Source: Treponema sp. (GTDB lineage Bacteria > Spirochaetota > Spirochaetia > Treponematales > Treponemataceae). Taken from it: a stretch of 49,417 nt of DNA. The notes beneath the pieces were generated by a model, which made no database searches, was not told the origin of the DNA, and saw nothing but the letters and a program-made list of their open reading frames with translations. Positions 30,381-38,753 of the stretch are shown one piece after another (position 1 is the first letter of the stretch; every line of letters begins with the position of its first letter). Location of the stretch: NCBI GenBank assembly GCA_017616165.1, contig JAFZYR010000037.1, positions 1 to 49,417 on the forward strand, in the 5' to 3' direction. Both the position numbers and the translations under genes were made by a program.

Positions 30381-31301
30381 ATGGCAACAGAATATACACA
30401 GGAACAGGTAATTCAAGCTGGAAAAGATTTGGTTAATTTGCTTTTGAATGTTGCCAAATCAAACAACAATCTTACAGGCTTTATCAAGGAATATCTTATT
30501 CAGCTTACATCAAATAACGGTATATACAAAAAGCAGCAGGAAGAGCTCATGTCTTTTGCCGCTTCGAGCGATACAGTTCACCGTCAGATTTTTGACAACA
30601 CAAACTTAAGTGCCCAGAAGCTTTCCGAAATCTGTGATGAATTTGCCAGCATGAATACAGAAATTGAACGCGTTCATGCAGGTGGTCAGGAAACAAACGC
30701 AGAGGTTGTTAAGCTTGCCGAAAACATTCTGGAAATCCGTAAGTTTATCAAGGATATTCAGGACATCAGCTCCCGAACAAACCTTCTTTCGTTCAACGCT
30801 TCTATTGAGGCTGCTCACGCCGGAGAAGCAGGTAAAGGTTTCCGCATCATTGCCAACGAAGTAAAGTCGCTTTCTATCAAAACCCAGGAGGTTTCTAAGC
30901 GCATTGATGATAAAATCATCGAAATGAACAACAACCTGGATCAGTTTATAAAGAAAAACGACGAGCATGGTAAGATTTTGAATGACCTTCAGAACATGGC
31001 AGACGGCTCTAAGATTAAGCTTAGCAAGCTCACCGACGAAACCAACAAAAATGCCGCAGAAGCAAATGAGATTCTTAACTCAATGAACAAGAGTATCATT
31101 ACAATTCAGGCAGCAACAATGGAAGCAGAACAGTCTAACCTTGACCAGGTAGAAAAGCTTGCTCAACAGGCTATGAACCATACAATTCAGGTAGACGATG
31201 AGCTTTCGTTCCTGTTTGAGCTGCAGGCGCTGTTTGAATACCTTGACCAGCGAAGCAAGGCCGCTCCTGCTCCAACTAAGGAAGATATGTTCACCGAATA
31301 A
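30381..31301 (+). CDS. Soluble methyl-accepting chemotaxis-type signalling protein
   Basis: 306 aa without membrane helices or a recognisable sensor domain. Its centre has the receptor hairpin tip, [20 protein letters not shown], close to the consensus that contacts CheA and CheW, flanked by long coiled coils. The ATG has GGGAG 7 bases upstream, located at the end of the FIST gene. It should control the chemotaxis kinase from the cytoplasm, with the FIST protein as the probable input. The signalling domain is shorter than in typical receptors. Confidence 0.87.
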   Translation: MATEYTQEQVIQAGKDLVNLLLNVAKSNNNLTGFIKEYLIQLTSNNGIYKKQQEELMSFAASSDTVHRQIFDNTNLSAQKLSEICDEFASMNTEIERVHAGGQETNAEVVKLAENILEIRKFIKDIQDISSRTNLLSFNASIEAAHAGEAGKGFRIIANEVKSLSIKTQEVSKRIDDKIIEMNNNLDQFIKKNDEHGKILNDLQNMADGSKIKLSKLTDETNKNAAEANEILNSMNKSIITIQAATMEAEQSNLDQVEKLAQQAMNHTIQVDDELSFLFELQALFEYLDQRSKAAPAPTKEDMFTE

Positions 31302-31319
31302 TGACATTTGTGTGTCCAC

Positions 31320-31348
31320 TTGTCGTTCTTGCATATTCATAATATAAT
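31320..31348 (+). promoter_or_regulatory. Leaderless promoter of the acyl-CoA ligase gene
   Basis: TTGTCG (31320-31325), 17-bp spacer, perfect TATAAT (31343-31348), and 6 bases to the ATG at 31355. No ribosome site. Confidence 0.6.
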
Positions 31349-31354
31349 TTACTC

Positions 31355-33298
31355 ATGGAATTTGAAAAAACGTATACTATACCAAAAATGATTAAGGATT
31401 CTGCAGAAAAATTTGCAGAAGTTAATGCCCAGTACAAACGCCAGAAGAACGGTGAATTTATTCCCGTTACTTACCGCGAAATGTTTCAGCTTGGACTGGA
31501 CTTTGGTGCTGCTCTCCTGCTGCTTGGCCTTAAACGAGAAGAACCTATAGGTCTTATTTCGGACAACCGCGCCGAATGGATGCAGGCCGACATTGGCATT
31601 ATGAGTATTGGAGCCATCGATGTTCCACGCGGCTGTGATGCAACTCCTCTTGATCTTGAAAAAATCCTTTCTATAACAGAATGCCGCTTTGTCATTGCAG
31701 AAAACAATTCTCAGATAAACAAAATCCTGAGCCTGCACGACAAGCTTCCAAAAATTGAAAAGATTATCACCTTTGATAAAGAAGAAGACGTTAAAGACGA
31801 TGTAAAGGAGCTTGCCAAGTCAGACAAGGTTGAGCTTTACTTCTTTGACAAGCTCATAAAGGAAGGCCAGAAATGGCGTATTGAACACACCGGCGAGGTT
31901 GAAGCAGAGCTGGAAAAGGGACAGATAGAAGATACTGCAACTATCATCTTTACTTCCGGAACAACAGGAACTCCAAAGGGAGTTATGCTTTCACATAAAA
32001 ACTTCCTTTCACAGCTGGACGAAATTGTTGAACGCATCTTCTTAAATCCTGGTGAATGCGCCCTTAACGTTCTTCCTGTATGGCACGTATTTGAACGCGA
32101 GGTTGAATATGTAATTCTTATTCAGGGCTGTGCCATTACCTATTCCAAGCCGGTTGGTTCCATCCTTCTGGCAGACTTAAAGAAAATGAATCCTTCGGTT
32201 TTGCCTGCAGTTCCACGCGTTTTTGAAGCCGTTTACGACGGTGTTACCAAAAAGATGCGCAAGGCCGGTGGAATTGTAAACCTTATGTTTACTTTCTTTG
32301 TTAAGGTTGCAATTGCCGAAAAACGAATGCACCGCAAGATGTTTGGACAGAATCCTTGCTTTACTACACCGTTACGCGGCTTGTGGTGGGTTTTGTTCTT
32401 TATTCCATGGCTGCTTTTGTGGCCGCTTTACGGACTTGGAGACCTTATTGTATTCCGCAAAATTAAGGTTATGCTTGGTACAAACTTCCGCTGTGGTGTA
32501 AGTGGTGGTGGTGCCTTCCCTCCTCAGATTGACGAGTTCTTCTGGGCTATTGGTGTTAAGGTTCTGGAGGGTTATGGTCTTACCGAAACTGCTCCTATTG
32601 TTTCTGTACGTCCTTTTGCAGCCCCTGTTTTCCGTACAATCGGTTCTCCTATCCGCCACGTACAGGCAAGAATTGTTGATCCAAAGGACGGCTTTATTCT
32701 TGGACGCTGCAAGGAAGGTGTACTTCAGATTAAGGGCGACACCGTTATGAAGGGTTATTACAAAAATCCTGAGCTTACTGCCAAGGTATTTACTTCGGAC
32801 GGCTGGCTCGATACCGGTGACCTTGCAATCTTTACAATTCACGACGAGCTTATTATCAAGGGTCGTATTAAGGATACAATCGTTTTGCGCGGTGGTGAAA
32901 ACCTTGAGCCTCTGCCTATCGAAATGAAGCTTGCAGAATCTAAGTATATTAAGGCTGCAGTTGTTGTTGGTCAGGACAAGCGTTACCTTAGCGCCCTTAT
33001 TCTAGTAGACGAAGAAGAGGTTAAAAACTATGCTGCCGAAAACGGTATGCAGTACGATACCTACGAAAACCTTCTTAACGGACAGGAAATCCACAAGCTT
33101 TACGAAACAGAAATAAGCAATCTTATTAATGCCAAGACAGGCTTTAAGATGTTTGAACGTATCAACAAGTTCACACTCATTACAAAGCCGTTTGAAGTTG
33201 GCGTAGAGCTTTCTGCTAAGCAGGAAATAATGCGATTCCGCATTAACGATATATACAAAAAAGAAATTGAAGCCATGTTCAAAGAGGACGATGAGTAA
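31355..33298 (+). CDS. Long-chain fatty acid-CoA ligase (AMP-forming)
   Basis: 647 aa. The AMP-binding P-loop I-I-F-T-S-G-T-T-G-T-P-K-G is at about 195-207, with G-Y-G-L-T-E-T-A-P and D-G-W-L-D-T-G-D later; the terminal region has I-K-G-R-I-K-D and R-G-G-E-N. It activates fatty acids to acyl-CoA via acyl-AMP. A hydrophobic segment near residues 345-365 suggests membrane contact, as in long-chain enzymes of this type. Its stop codon overlaps the arginase ATG by one base, so both are translated from one mRNA. Confidence 0.9.
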   Translation: MEFEKTYTIPKMIKDSAEKFAEVNAQYKRQKNGEFIPVTYREMFQLGLDFGAALLLLGLKREEPIGLISDNRAEWMQADIGIMSIGAIDVPRGCDATPLDLEKILSITECRFVIAENNSQINKILSLHDKLPKIEKIITFDKEEDVKDDVKELAKSDKVELYFFDKLIKEGQKWRIEHTGEVEAELEKGQIEDTATIIFTSGTTGTPKGVMLSHKNFLSQLDEIVERIFLNPGECALNVLPVWHVFEREVEYVILIQGCAITYSKPVGSILLADLKKMNPSVLPAVPRVFEAVYDGVTKKMRKAGGIVNLMFTFFVKVAIAEKRMHRKMFGQNPCFTTPLRGLWWVLFFIPWLLLWPLYGLGDLIVFRKIKVMLGTNFRCGVSGGGAFPPQIDEFFWAIGVKVLEGYGLTETAPIVSVRPFAAPVFRTIGSPIRHVQARIVDPKDGFILGRCKEGVLQIKGDTVMKGYYKNPELTAKVFTSDGWLDTGDLAIFTIHDELIIKGRIKDTIVLRGGENLEPLPIEMKLAESKYIKAAVVVGQDKRYLSALILVDEEEVKNYAAENGMQYDTYENLLNGQEIHKLYETEISNLINAKTGFKMFERINKFTLITKPFEVGVELSAKQEIMRFRINDIYKKEIEAMFKEDDE

Positions 33299-34206
33299 TG
33301 AACATTCATATTCTGGAGATGCCGCTTGATTTTGGTGCAAGCCGTCACGGTTCCGACATGGGACCTTCGGCAATACGTTTAGCCGGAATAAAGGAACGCC
33401 TGGAAGGACTGGGACACACGATCAACAGTCACTCAGATGTTTTTACGGTTTCTCCACAGGAATATGAACAGGCTGGTAACCCTAAGGCAAAATATCTTAC
33501 TCCAATAAAAAAGGCCTGCGAGCAGCTGGCAGAACGCGTAGAGGGAATCTGCAGCAAGGATGAATTTCCGCTTATTCTGGGCGGCGACCATTCCATTGCT
33601 CTTGGTTCTATTGCGGGTGTTTCTGCCTATGCAAAGGCTAACAACAAAAAGCTTGGCGTGCTTTATGTAGATGCGCACGGAGACTTTAATACCCCCGAAA
33701 CCTCGCCTACAGGTAATATTCACGGCGAATGTCTGGCAGCTTCGGCAGGTTACGGACTTGAAGAGCTCACCAACCTGTATTTTGAAGGCCGCAAGGTAGA
33801 CCCTGCAAATATCTGTTTTGTAGGAGTACGCGACCTGGACCCAGGCGAAAAGCAGCTTATGAAGCAGGCAGGCGTTACAGTCTTTACCATGAGCGACATT
33901 GAGCGCCAGGGCTTTCCGGCAATTGTAAAGCAGATTACGGTTTTCTTTAAAACCCACGCAGATATAATTCATGTAAGCTTTGATATGGATGTTCTGGACC
34001 CTATGTTTGCACCGGGAACAGGCATTCCGCTTCCTGGTGGTCTTACCAACCGCGAGGCCCTGCTGCTTATGGAAGAAATGGGCGCCACCGGCAAGGTAAA
34101 ATCTGCCGAAATTGTTGAGGTAAATCCTATTCTTGATGTAAGAAATCAAACTGGAGCGCTGGCTGTTAGTTTGGCGGCAAGGCTGTTGGGCGAAACACTG
34201 TATTAA
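33298..34206 (+). CDS. rocF: Arginase
   Basis: 302 aa ureohydrolase. Manganese ligands are present in G-G-D-H-S-I, D-A-H-G-D-F-N and S-F-D-M-D-V-L-D-P, with the substrate loop T-P-E-T-S-P-T-G-N-I-H-G. This pattern and length fit true arginase (arginine to ornithine and urea) better than agmatinase. Translation is coupled to the upstream acyl-CoA ligase through a TAATG overlap. No other arginine genes are adjacent. Confidence 0.93.
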   Translation: MNIHILEMPLDFGASRHGSDMGPSAIRLAGIKERLEGLGHTINSHSDVFTVSPQEYEQAGNPKAKYLTPIKKACEQLAERVEGICSKDEFPLILGGDHSIALGSIAGVSAYAKANNKKLGVLYVDAHGDFNTPETSPTGNIHGECLAASAGYGLEELTNLYFEGRKVDPANICFVGVRDLDPGEKQLMKQAGVTVFTMSDIERQGFPAIVKQITVFFKTHADIIHVSFDMDVLDPMFAPGTGIPLPGGLTNREALLLMEEMGATGKVKSAEIVEVNPILDVRNQTGALAVSLAARLLGETLY

Positions 34207-34210
34207 ATCT

Positions 34211-34243
34211 TGTGGTGGCCCTTCGAGAGCCTCAGGGACCACA
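34211..34243. repeat. Palindromic repeat between convergent genes
   Basis: TGTGGTGGCCCT...AGGGACCACA, an imperfect palindrome with a TCGAGAGCCTC centre, related to the CTTGTCGAA-type repeats at 24523 and 41822. It separates the arginase gene from a convergent EAL gene and may end both transcripts. Confidence 0.75.
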
Positions 34244-34250
34244 ATACCAT

Positions 34251-36224
34251 TTATCTATTATACTTTTCCAAAAATCTTAAATATTCCATGGACTCTATCG
34301 GCTTACTAAAGTAGTAGCCCTGAATATAGGTAACGCCAAGCTTTACAAGGTAATCAAACTGCTCTTTATTTTCTACGCCTTCTACAACAATCTGCAGCCC
34401 CATCTGCAAAATCATGCTTACCATGCTTTCGAGCAGGATTTTGGCGTTCTGGCGGTTAGGATTTTTCTTTTCAAAAATAGGCCACAAAAGGCTCTTGTCA
34501 ATTTTAATGATTGAAAAATCTGCACGCGTAATCTGCGAAAGGTTTGAATAGCCGGTTCCAAAATCATCCATGGAGAAGGAACAGCCATGATTTATAAGGT
34601 CATCCATATTGCGCTTGAGCTTGCGGCCCGAGCTTACTGCAATGGATTCGGTAATTTCAAGGTTCACCATAGAAGGATTAAGATTATGCTTTTGCAAAAG
34701 CTCCTTCATAAGTGACGGGAAGGAAAGGTCTATAGATTCTATGGCCGAAAGATTGACCTCTACATGCTTGAGTCCCTTTTCTTCAAGCTTGTTGCGGGAA
34801 ACAAAATCAAAAACCTTTTCAAAAATACAATTGCTAAGAGGAATTATAAGGAAGTTCCGTTCTGCAACAGGAATAAATTCTTCCGGGCTCAAAAAGCCGA
34901 GTGTCGTAGTATCCTTTAAGCGCACAAGGGCTTCACAGTTTGTAAAGCGCTTTTCTGGAATGCTGTAAATAGGCTGATAGTACATTTCTATGCCGTCATT
35001 TTTTATGGCATTCTGCAGCACCTTATAAATGAGCTCCTGTCTGTCGCGCTTTTGCAAAAGCCTTGCGTCTACACGATGAACAAAATCTGCATCCTCGGAA
35101 TAGGTGTGGCACAGCTCTATAAATTCGAGCAGCTGGCTTGTGGAATTCTGCACGCCCTTTTTAAGGAACGGAGTATCCTGCGGGAACCGGATAAAATCTA
35201 CATGTGCATTAATTGTAATTCTTGTATTTTCATTGAGCTTCCATTTTTCGTGGAAACGATCCTCCAGAAGCTCAAGATACATATCCATTTTATCTTTTGA
35301 ATGTTCATCAAAAATAACCGTAAAGGAATGATTGTTTATTTTGTATACATTCTGGGCAAACTGCTTTGCAACAAAGGTTCGTATTTCTGTAAGAACCATA
35401 ATTACAGCCTGGTCTCCAAACTGACGGCGCAGCTTGGATATTTCTTCCATATCGATATTTACAATATAGAACGGCTTGGCCCTGTTGAGCTTGTCTGCAA
35501 TTACAAGTCGCAGTGCCTCGTAATTAAAGGCGCCCGACTCCTTGTCCACGCGTTCAGAAGGGTTACCAAGCGAAATAACCAGAAGCAGCAGCATGGTCGA
35601 TATGCTCACGCTTGAAAAAAGAATCTGTGGCAGAAGCACCTGTGTAAGTCCAAAAATGAGCCACAAGCCCATGGCAAAAAGAATGTAGGAGGTTACGCGT
35701 CTTGCCTCCACATTGCGCGAAGCTATAATTGCCTTGACTATGGTACTAAGCGTCAAAACCGTAATGAGTATGTAAACAATGTTTACCATAGGGCCATAGG
35801 AATAAACAGAATCTTCGCTTATGTAATAATAAATGTCTGAGAAAAGAATTGCCACAAAACTGACAAAGACAATAACTGAAACAAATAATATTTCAAAAAA
35901 GGACAGCCGCTGCTGGTGATGCGTTATTACTTCAAGGAATATGTAAATGAAAAGGAAGGTTCCTTCAAAGCCAAGAATAAAGCCCTGGTGAAGGAACTTT
36001 ACGAGCCACAACGGGAACTTGTCATAATAGACAAGTGAAAAAACCGTTGCGTAATCAAAAAAAAGATAGATTGTTGCGCTAAGTAAAATAAGGTTAAAAA
36101 TGCGGGTCGAAAGTATTTTGATTTGCGGCCGCATAAAATAAAGGATTTGTACCACAACCAGAACAACGGTTGCGGCAATCTGAAAACGCAGATGATTAAA
36201 AAGGAATGAATTTAAAAACTGCAA
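34251..36224 (-). CDS. Membrane c-di-GMP phosphodiesterase (7TM-type sensor, degenerate GGDEF, EAL)
   Basis: 657 aa. The first ~210 residues hold seven or so membrane helices of an unrecognised sensor type. Next comes a GGDEF-like domain with a lost signature (F-T-V-I-F-D-E-H region), then an EAL domain with C-E-A-L-V-R-L, the T-E-S Glu, S-M-D-D-F-G-T-G-Y-S, I-I-K-I-D-K-S, V-V-E-G-V-E and Q-G-Y-Y-F-S-K-P. The catalytic set looks complete, so it should hydrolyse c-di-GMP. The start is TTG 36224 with AAGGAG 8 bases upstream. It follows a DUF2147 gene by 24 bases. Confidence 0.88.
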   Translation of the reverse strand: MQFLNSFLFNHLRFQIAATVVLVVVQILYFMRPQIKILSTRIFNLILLSATIYLFFDYATVFSLVYYDKFPLWLVKFLHQGFILGFEGTFLFIYIFLEVITHHQQRLSFFEILFVSVIVFVSFVAILFSDIYYYISEDSVYSYGPMVNIVYILITVLTLSTIVKAIIASRNVEARRVTSYILFAMGLWLIFGLTQVLLPQILFSSVSISTMLLLLVISLGNPSERVDKESGAFNYEALRLVIADKLNRAKPFYIVNIDMEEISKLRRQFGDQAVIMVLTEIRTFVAKQFAQNVYKINNHSFTVIFDEHSKDKMDMYLELLEDRFHEKWKLNENTRITINAHVDFIRFPQDTPFLKKGVQNSTSQLLEFIELCHTYSEDADFVHRVDARLLQKRDRQELIYKVLQNAIKNDGIEMYYQPIYSIPEKRFTNCEALVRLKDTTTLGFLSPEEFIPVAERNFLIIPLSNCIFEKVFDFVSRNKLEEKGLKHVEVNLSAIESIDLSFPSLMKELLQKHNLNPSMVNLEITESIAVSSGRKLKRNMDDLINHGCSFSMDDFGTGYSNLSQITRADFSIIKIDKSLLWPIFEKKNPNRQNAKILLESMVSMILQMGLQIVVEGVENKEQFDYLVKLGVTYIQGYYFSKPIESMEYLRFLEKYNR

Positions 36225-36248
36225 TCCAGAAACTCCTTTATCCTTATT

Positions 36249-36749
36249 TTATTTTAAGCCCTTTGCCTCGGCTTCTGTTGCACTTGTCCAGAACTGACTG
36301 CGGCCAAAAGGTCCAACTTCTCCACGCATTTCGAGTGTATCTTTCTTGTATTTTTTTCCGTCTGCCTTGTGGAAGGTTATCTTGCACTTGTAACGCTTTC
36401 CGTCGTTAGGATCAATGATATATCCGCCGGACCACTTGCCTTCTCCGTCCTTTGAAAGATCCCAGATCCAGCTGGTGCCAACAGTAGTAAGGGTTGCAAC
36501 ATCTGCACCGTTCATAAAGTTATCGTAGCTTTTTCCCTTGCCGCCGGTTGCCTTTATGTCCTGTGGGTTTCCTGCAACAGAAAGAATCTTTCCGCTGAGC
36601 TTGTTTCCGCTCACCTGTATCTGCCAGCCTGCTGTAGGCTGTTCTGTTTTTTCATCAATACTAATCCAATAGCCTTCTGCCGGGTCTGCGGCGAAACACA
36701 TGGTTGCAGCAACAAGAAGTACTGCCAAAAATGCAATAATTTTTTTCAT
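36249..36749 (-). CDS. Secreted DUF2147-family protein
   Basis: 166 aa with a signal peptide cleaved after A-M-C-F-A-A or nearby. The mature part starts with G-Y-W-I-S-I-D-E-K-T-E-Q-P and continues with W-x-W-D-L and G-G-Y-I-I-D-P-N-D-G-K-R-Y-K-C, as in DUF2147. Members are small periplasmic proteins of unknown function. GGAGG lies 8 bases upstream of the ATG. It is probably co-transcribed with the membrane phosphodiesterase downstream. Confidence 0.85.
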   Translation of the reverse strand: MKKIIAFLAVLLVAATMCFAADPAEGYWISIDEKTEQPTAGWQIQVSGNKLSGKILSVAGNPQDIKATGGKGKSYDNFMNGADVATLTTVGTSWIWDLSKDGEGKWSGGYIIDPNDGKRYKCKITFHKADGKKYKKDTLEMRGEVGPFGRSQFWTSATEAEAKGLK

Positions 36750-36780
36750 TTGTAAATCCTCCTAAGCTGTAATAGCTTAT

Positions 36781-36809
36781 ATTATACCACGATGATGACA
36801 GGTATGCAA
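36781..36809 (-). promoter_or_regulatory. Promoter of the DUF2147-phosphodiesterase operon
   Basis: TTGCAT (36804-36809), 17-bp spacer and perfect TATAAT (36781-36786), with a leader of about 25 bases containing GGAGG. Confidence 0.65.
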
Positions 36810-36831
36810 ACTTTTGACTTTTTTAAACTTT

Positions 36832-36860
36832 TTGCAAATGCCCTGCTTATGTGCTATGAT
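36832..36860 (+). promoter_or_regulatory. Leaderless promoter of the soluble EAL gene
   Basis: TTGCAA (36832-36837), 17-bp spacer and TATGAT (36855-36860), 6 bases before the ATG. No Shine-Dalgarno is present. Confidence 0.6.
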
Positions 36861-36866
36861 TAAGAC

Positions 36867-38660
36867 ATGTTTATTAACAAGTTGAATCAGTTATATAAAC
36901 CAAAACGAATTCTCTACTATATGGAAGCCTCGCCTCAGGAAATCCAGGCCTTTTATAGGGGTACTGTCCCTGCCGCAGTTGAAAAATTTTCAAATGCCTT
37001 TGGTACCTATGATTATCCGGGTGTATTTTTTGTTCAGGGCCTTCCAGCTCCGGTTATTGGAATTGAATACAGAGGAAATGACAATCGCGTTGAATATCCT
37101 GCAGAGCTGAAAACTGTTGAACTGGGGGCTTCGTTTTTTTATTCAGTAGAAATTGATGATGATGTAGATATAGATTTTCCGTTTATAAAAAAACTGTTTT
37201 CAGACATTGAAAAGGAAGATAATGCGCACCGCCCTTACAGCGACCTTTGTATAAAAGAGGATTCAAAGGTTATCAGCGTTTTTCACGGCTATAAAAAAAT
37301 AAGGATTCTGCATGAATGGAAGCTTTATAACGACAAAGCAATTCATGTAATGTGTGACAGCTATGATCAGTTTGAAAAGGAAAGCCTGTACAAGTCTGCA
37401 TTTACAGATATGATAACCGGGGAATATAACTGGAATTATCTGGAGGCTTATCTTGAGGTTCCTGGCGACAAGGGAATTGAAGATTATGCTTTTGCTCATT
37501 TTGACGTTAAACAGTTCCGCGTTATAAACGAAGCCTACGGTCACATTGCTGCAAACAAGGTTTTGAGCAATATTGTAAAAGCCATGAATGAGGCCGATTT
37601 TATCTATGCCCACGGACGCTGCCACAATGATAATTTTGCAATGCTGTTAAAGGATATGCCCGAACACGAGCTTAAGCAAAAGCTTACGGATTTTTTTGAA
37701 AAGCTTTCTGTGCTGGAGGAAGATCCGTATTACAAAATCTATTACAAGTGCGGTGTAGTTCCTATGCAGCGCGCAATGCTTTCGGGAAACAGAGTTGCAG
37801 ATGCCGCCAAGATGGTTCAGGCCTTGTGTACAAATAAAAAGGGAACCGAAATTATTTTTTATACCGACAAGATGCACGATGACATTTCGTGGGGAAATTA
37901 CATAAAGGCTTATGTAGAAACCGCCATTGAGCAGGATGAATTTGTCGTATATCTTCAGCCAAAGTTTGATATCAACAGCGAAAAAATCAAAGGTGCCGAA
38001 GCACTCATCCGCTGGAATTACAAGAACAAGGAATTTTTGCCGCCATACAGGTTTATTCCGTTTTTTGAAAATGACGCCTCAATTGCAAAAATTGATGATA
38101 CTGTTTTGAAAAAGGTTTGTGCCGCCATGGCCCGCTGGAAAAAGGAAGGAAAGCCCTTGTATCCTGTTTCCGTAAACCTTTCGCGAAGCCGCATGTATGA
38201 TGAAAACCTTATTGATAATCTTGTGGGCATTGTAGATTCCTACGGTGTAGACCATCACCTTATAGATTTTGAGCTTACCGAAAGTGCAACCTACGACAAC
38301 ATGGACCATATGCTTTCTGTTTTGCAGGAGCTGCGAAGCCGTGGCTTTAAAATTTCCATGGACGATTTTGGAACCGGCTATTCTTCACTTTCGCTTTTGA
38401 CTCAAATGCCAATAGATACCCTCAAAATTGATAAAAGCTTTGTGGATACAATTACCGCCTCCAACGAGCGCCAGGAGGATATCATCGTTCTGCGCCACAT
38501 AATTTCTCTTGCCAAGGAGCTTGGTTTTGTCTGTCTTGCCGAAGGTGCCGAAAGCCGTGACCAGATTGACCGTCTGCGCTCTCTTGGCTGCGAGATTATC
38601 CAGGGCTATTATTACAGCAAGCCTATTCCTATTGAGGAATATGAACAAAAATATCTTTAA
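36867..38660 (+). CDS. Soluble c-di-GMP phosphodiesterase (degenerate GGDEF plus EAL)
   Basis: 597 aa, no membrane helices. Residues 1-165 are an unrecognised sensor domain. A GGDEF-like domain follows whose signature is replaced by G-R-C-H-N-D-N-F, so it cannot be a cyclase but may still bind GTP. The EAL domain has A-E-A-L-I-R-W, S-V-N-L-S, E-L-T-E-S, S-M-D-D-F-G-T-G-Y-S-S-L, L-K-I-D-K-S, L-A-E-G-A-E and Q-G-Y-Y-Y-S-K-P, a full catalytic set. It is transcribed divergently from the DUF2147/EAL pair, so two phosphodiesterases flank one intergenic region. Confidence 0.9.
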   Translation: MFINKLNQLYKPKRILYYMEASPQEIQAFYRGTVPAAVEKFSNAFGTYDYPGVFFVQGLPAPVIGIEYRGNDNRVEYPAELKTVELGASFFYSVEIDDDVDIDFPFIKKLFSDIEKEDNAHRPYSDLCIKEDSKVISVFHGYKKIRILHEWKLYNDKAIHVMCDSYDQFEKESLYKSAFTDMITGEYNWNYLEAYLEVPGDKGIEDYAFAHFDVKQFRVINEAYGHIAANKVLSNIVKAMNEADFIYAHGRCHNDNFAMLLKDMPEHELKQKLTDFFEKLSVLEEDPYYKIYYKCGVVPMQRAMLSGNRVADAAKMVQALCTNKKGTEIIFYTDKMHDDISWGNYIKAYVETAIEQDEFVVYLQPKFDINSEKIKGAEALIRWNYKNKEFLPPYRFIPFFENDASIAKIDDTVLKKVCAAMARWKKEGKPLYPVSVNLSRSRMYDENLIDNLVGIVDSYGVDHHLIDFELTESATYDNMDHMLSVLQELRSRGFKISMDDFGTGYSSLSLLTQMPIDTLKIDKSFVDTITASNERQEDIIVLRHIISLAKELGFVCLAEGAESRDQIDRLRSLGCEIIQGYYYSKPIPIEEYEQKYL

Positions 38661-38705
38661 GAAACACTTGCCGATTGGTTAAAAAATTATTATTTTTTAA
38701 AGAAA

Positions 38706-38735
38706 GCTTGCGGGTCAAGCCCGATAAGCTATCAT
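38706..38735 (+). promoter_or_regulatory. htpG promoter embedded in an inverted repeat
   Basis: TTGCGG (38708-38713), 16-bp spacer and TATCAT (38730-38735). The same bases form an inverted repeat, outer arms AGCTT/AAGCT and inner arms CGGG/CCCG around TCAAG, related to the dispersed GTCAAGCCCG repeats. It is not a CIRCE element. GAGG follows 6 bases before the htpG ATG. Confidence 0.45.
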
Positions 38736-38753
38736 AAAAAATCGAGGCTACAC

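Noticed and set aside
38706..38735. A CIRCE heat-shock operator before htpG
   Set aside because: The inverted repeat does not contain the TTAGCACTC/GAGTGCTAA arms.
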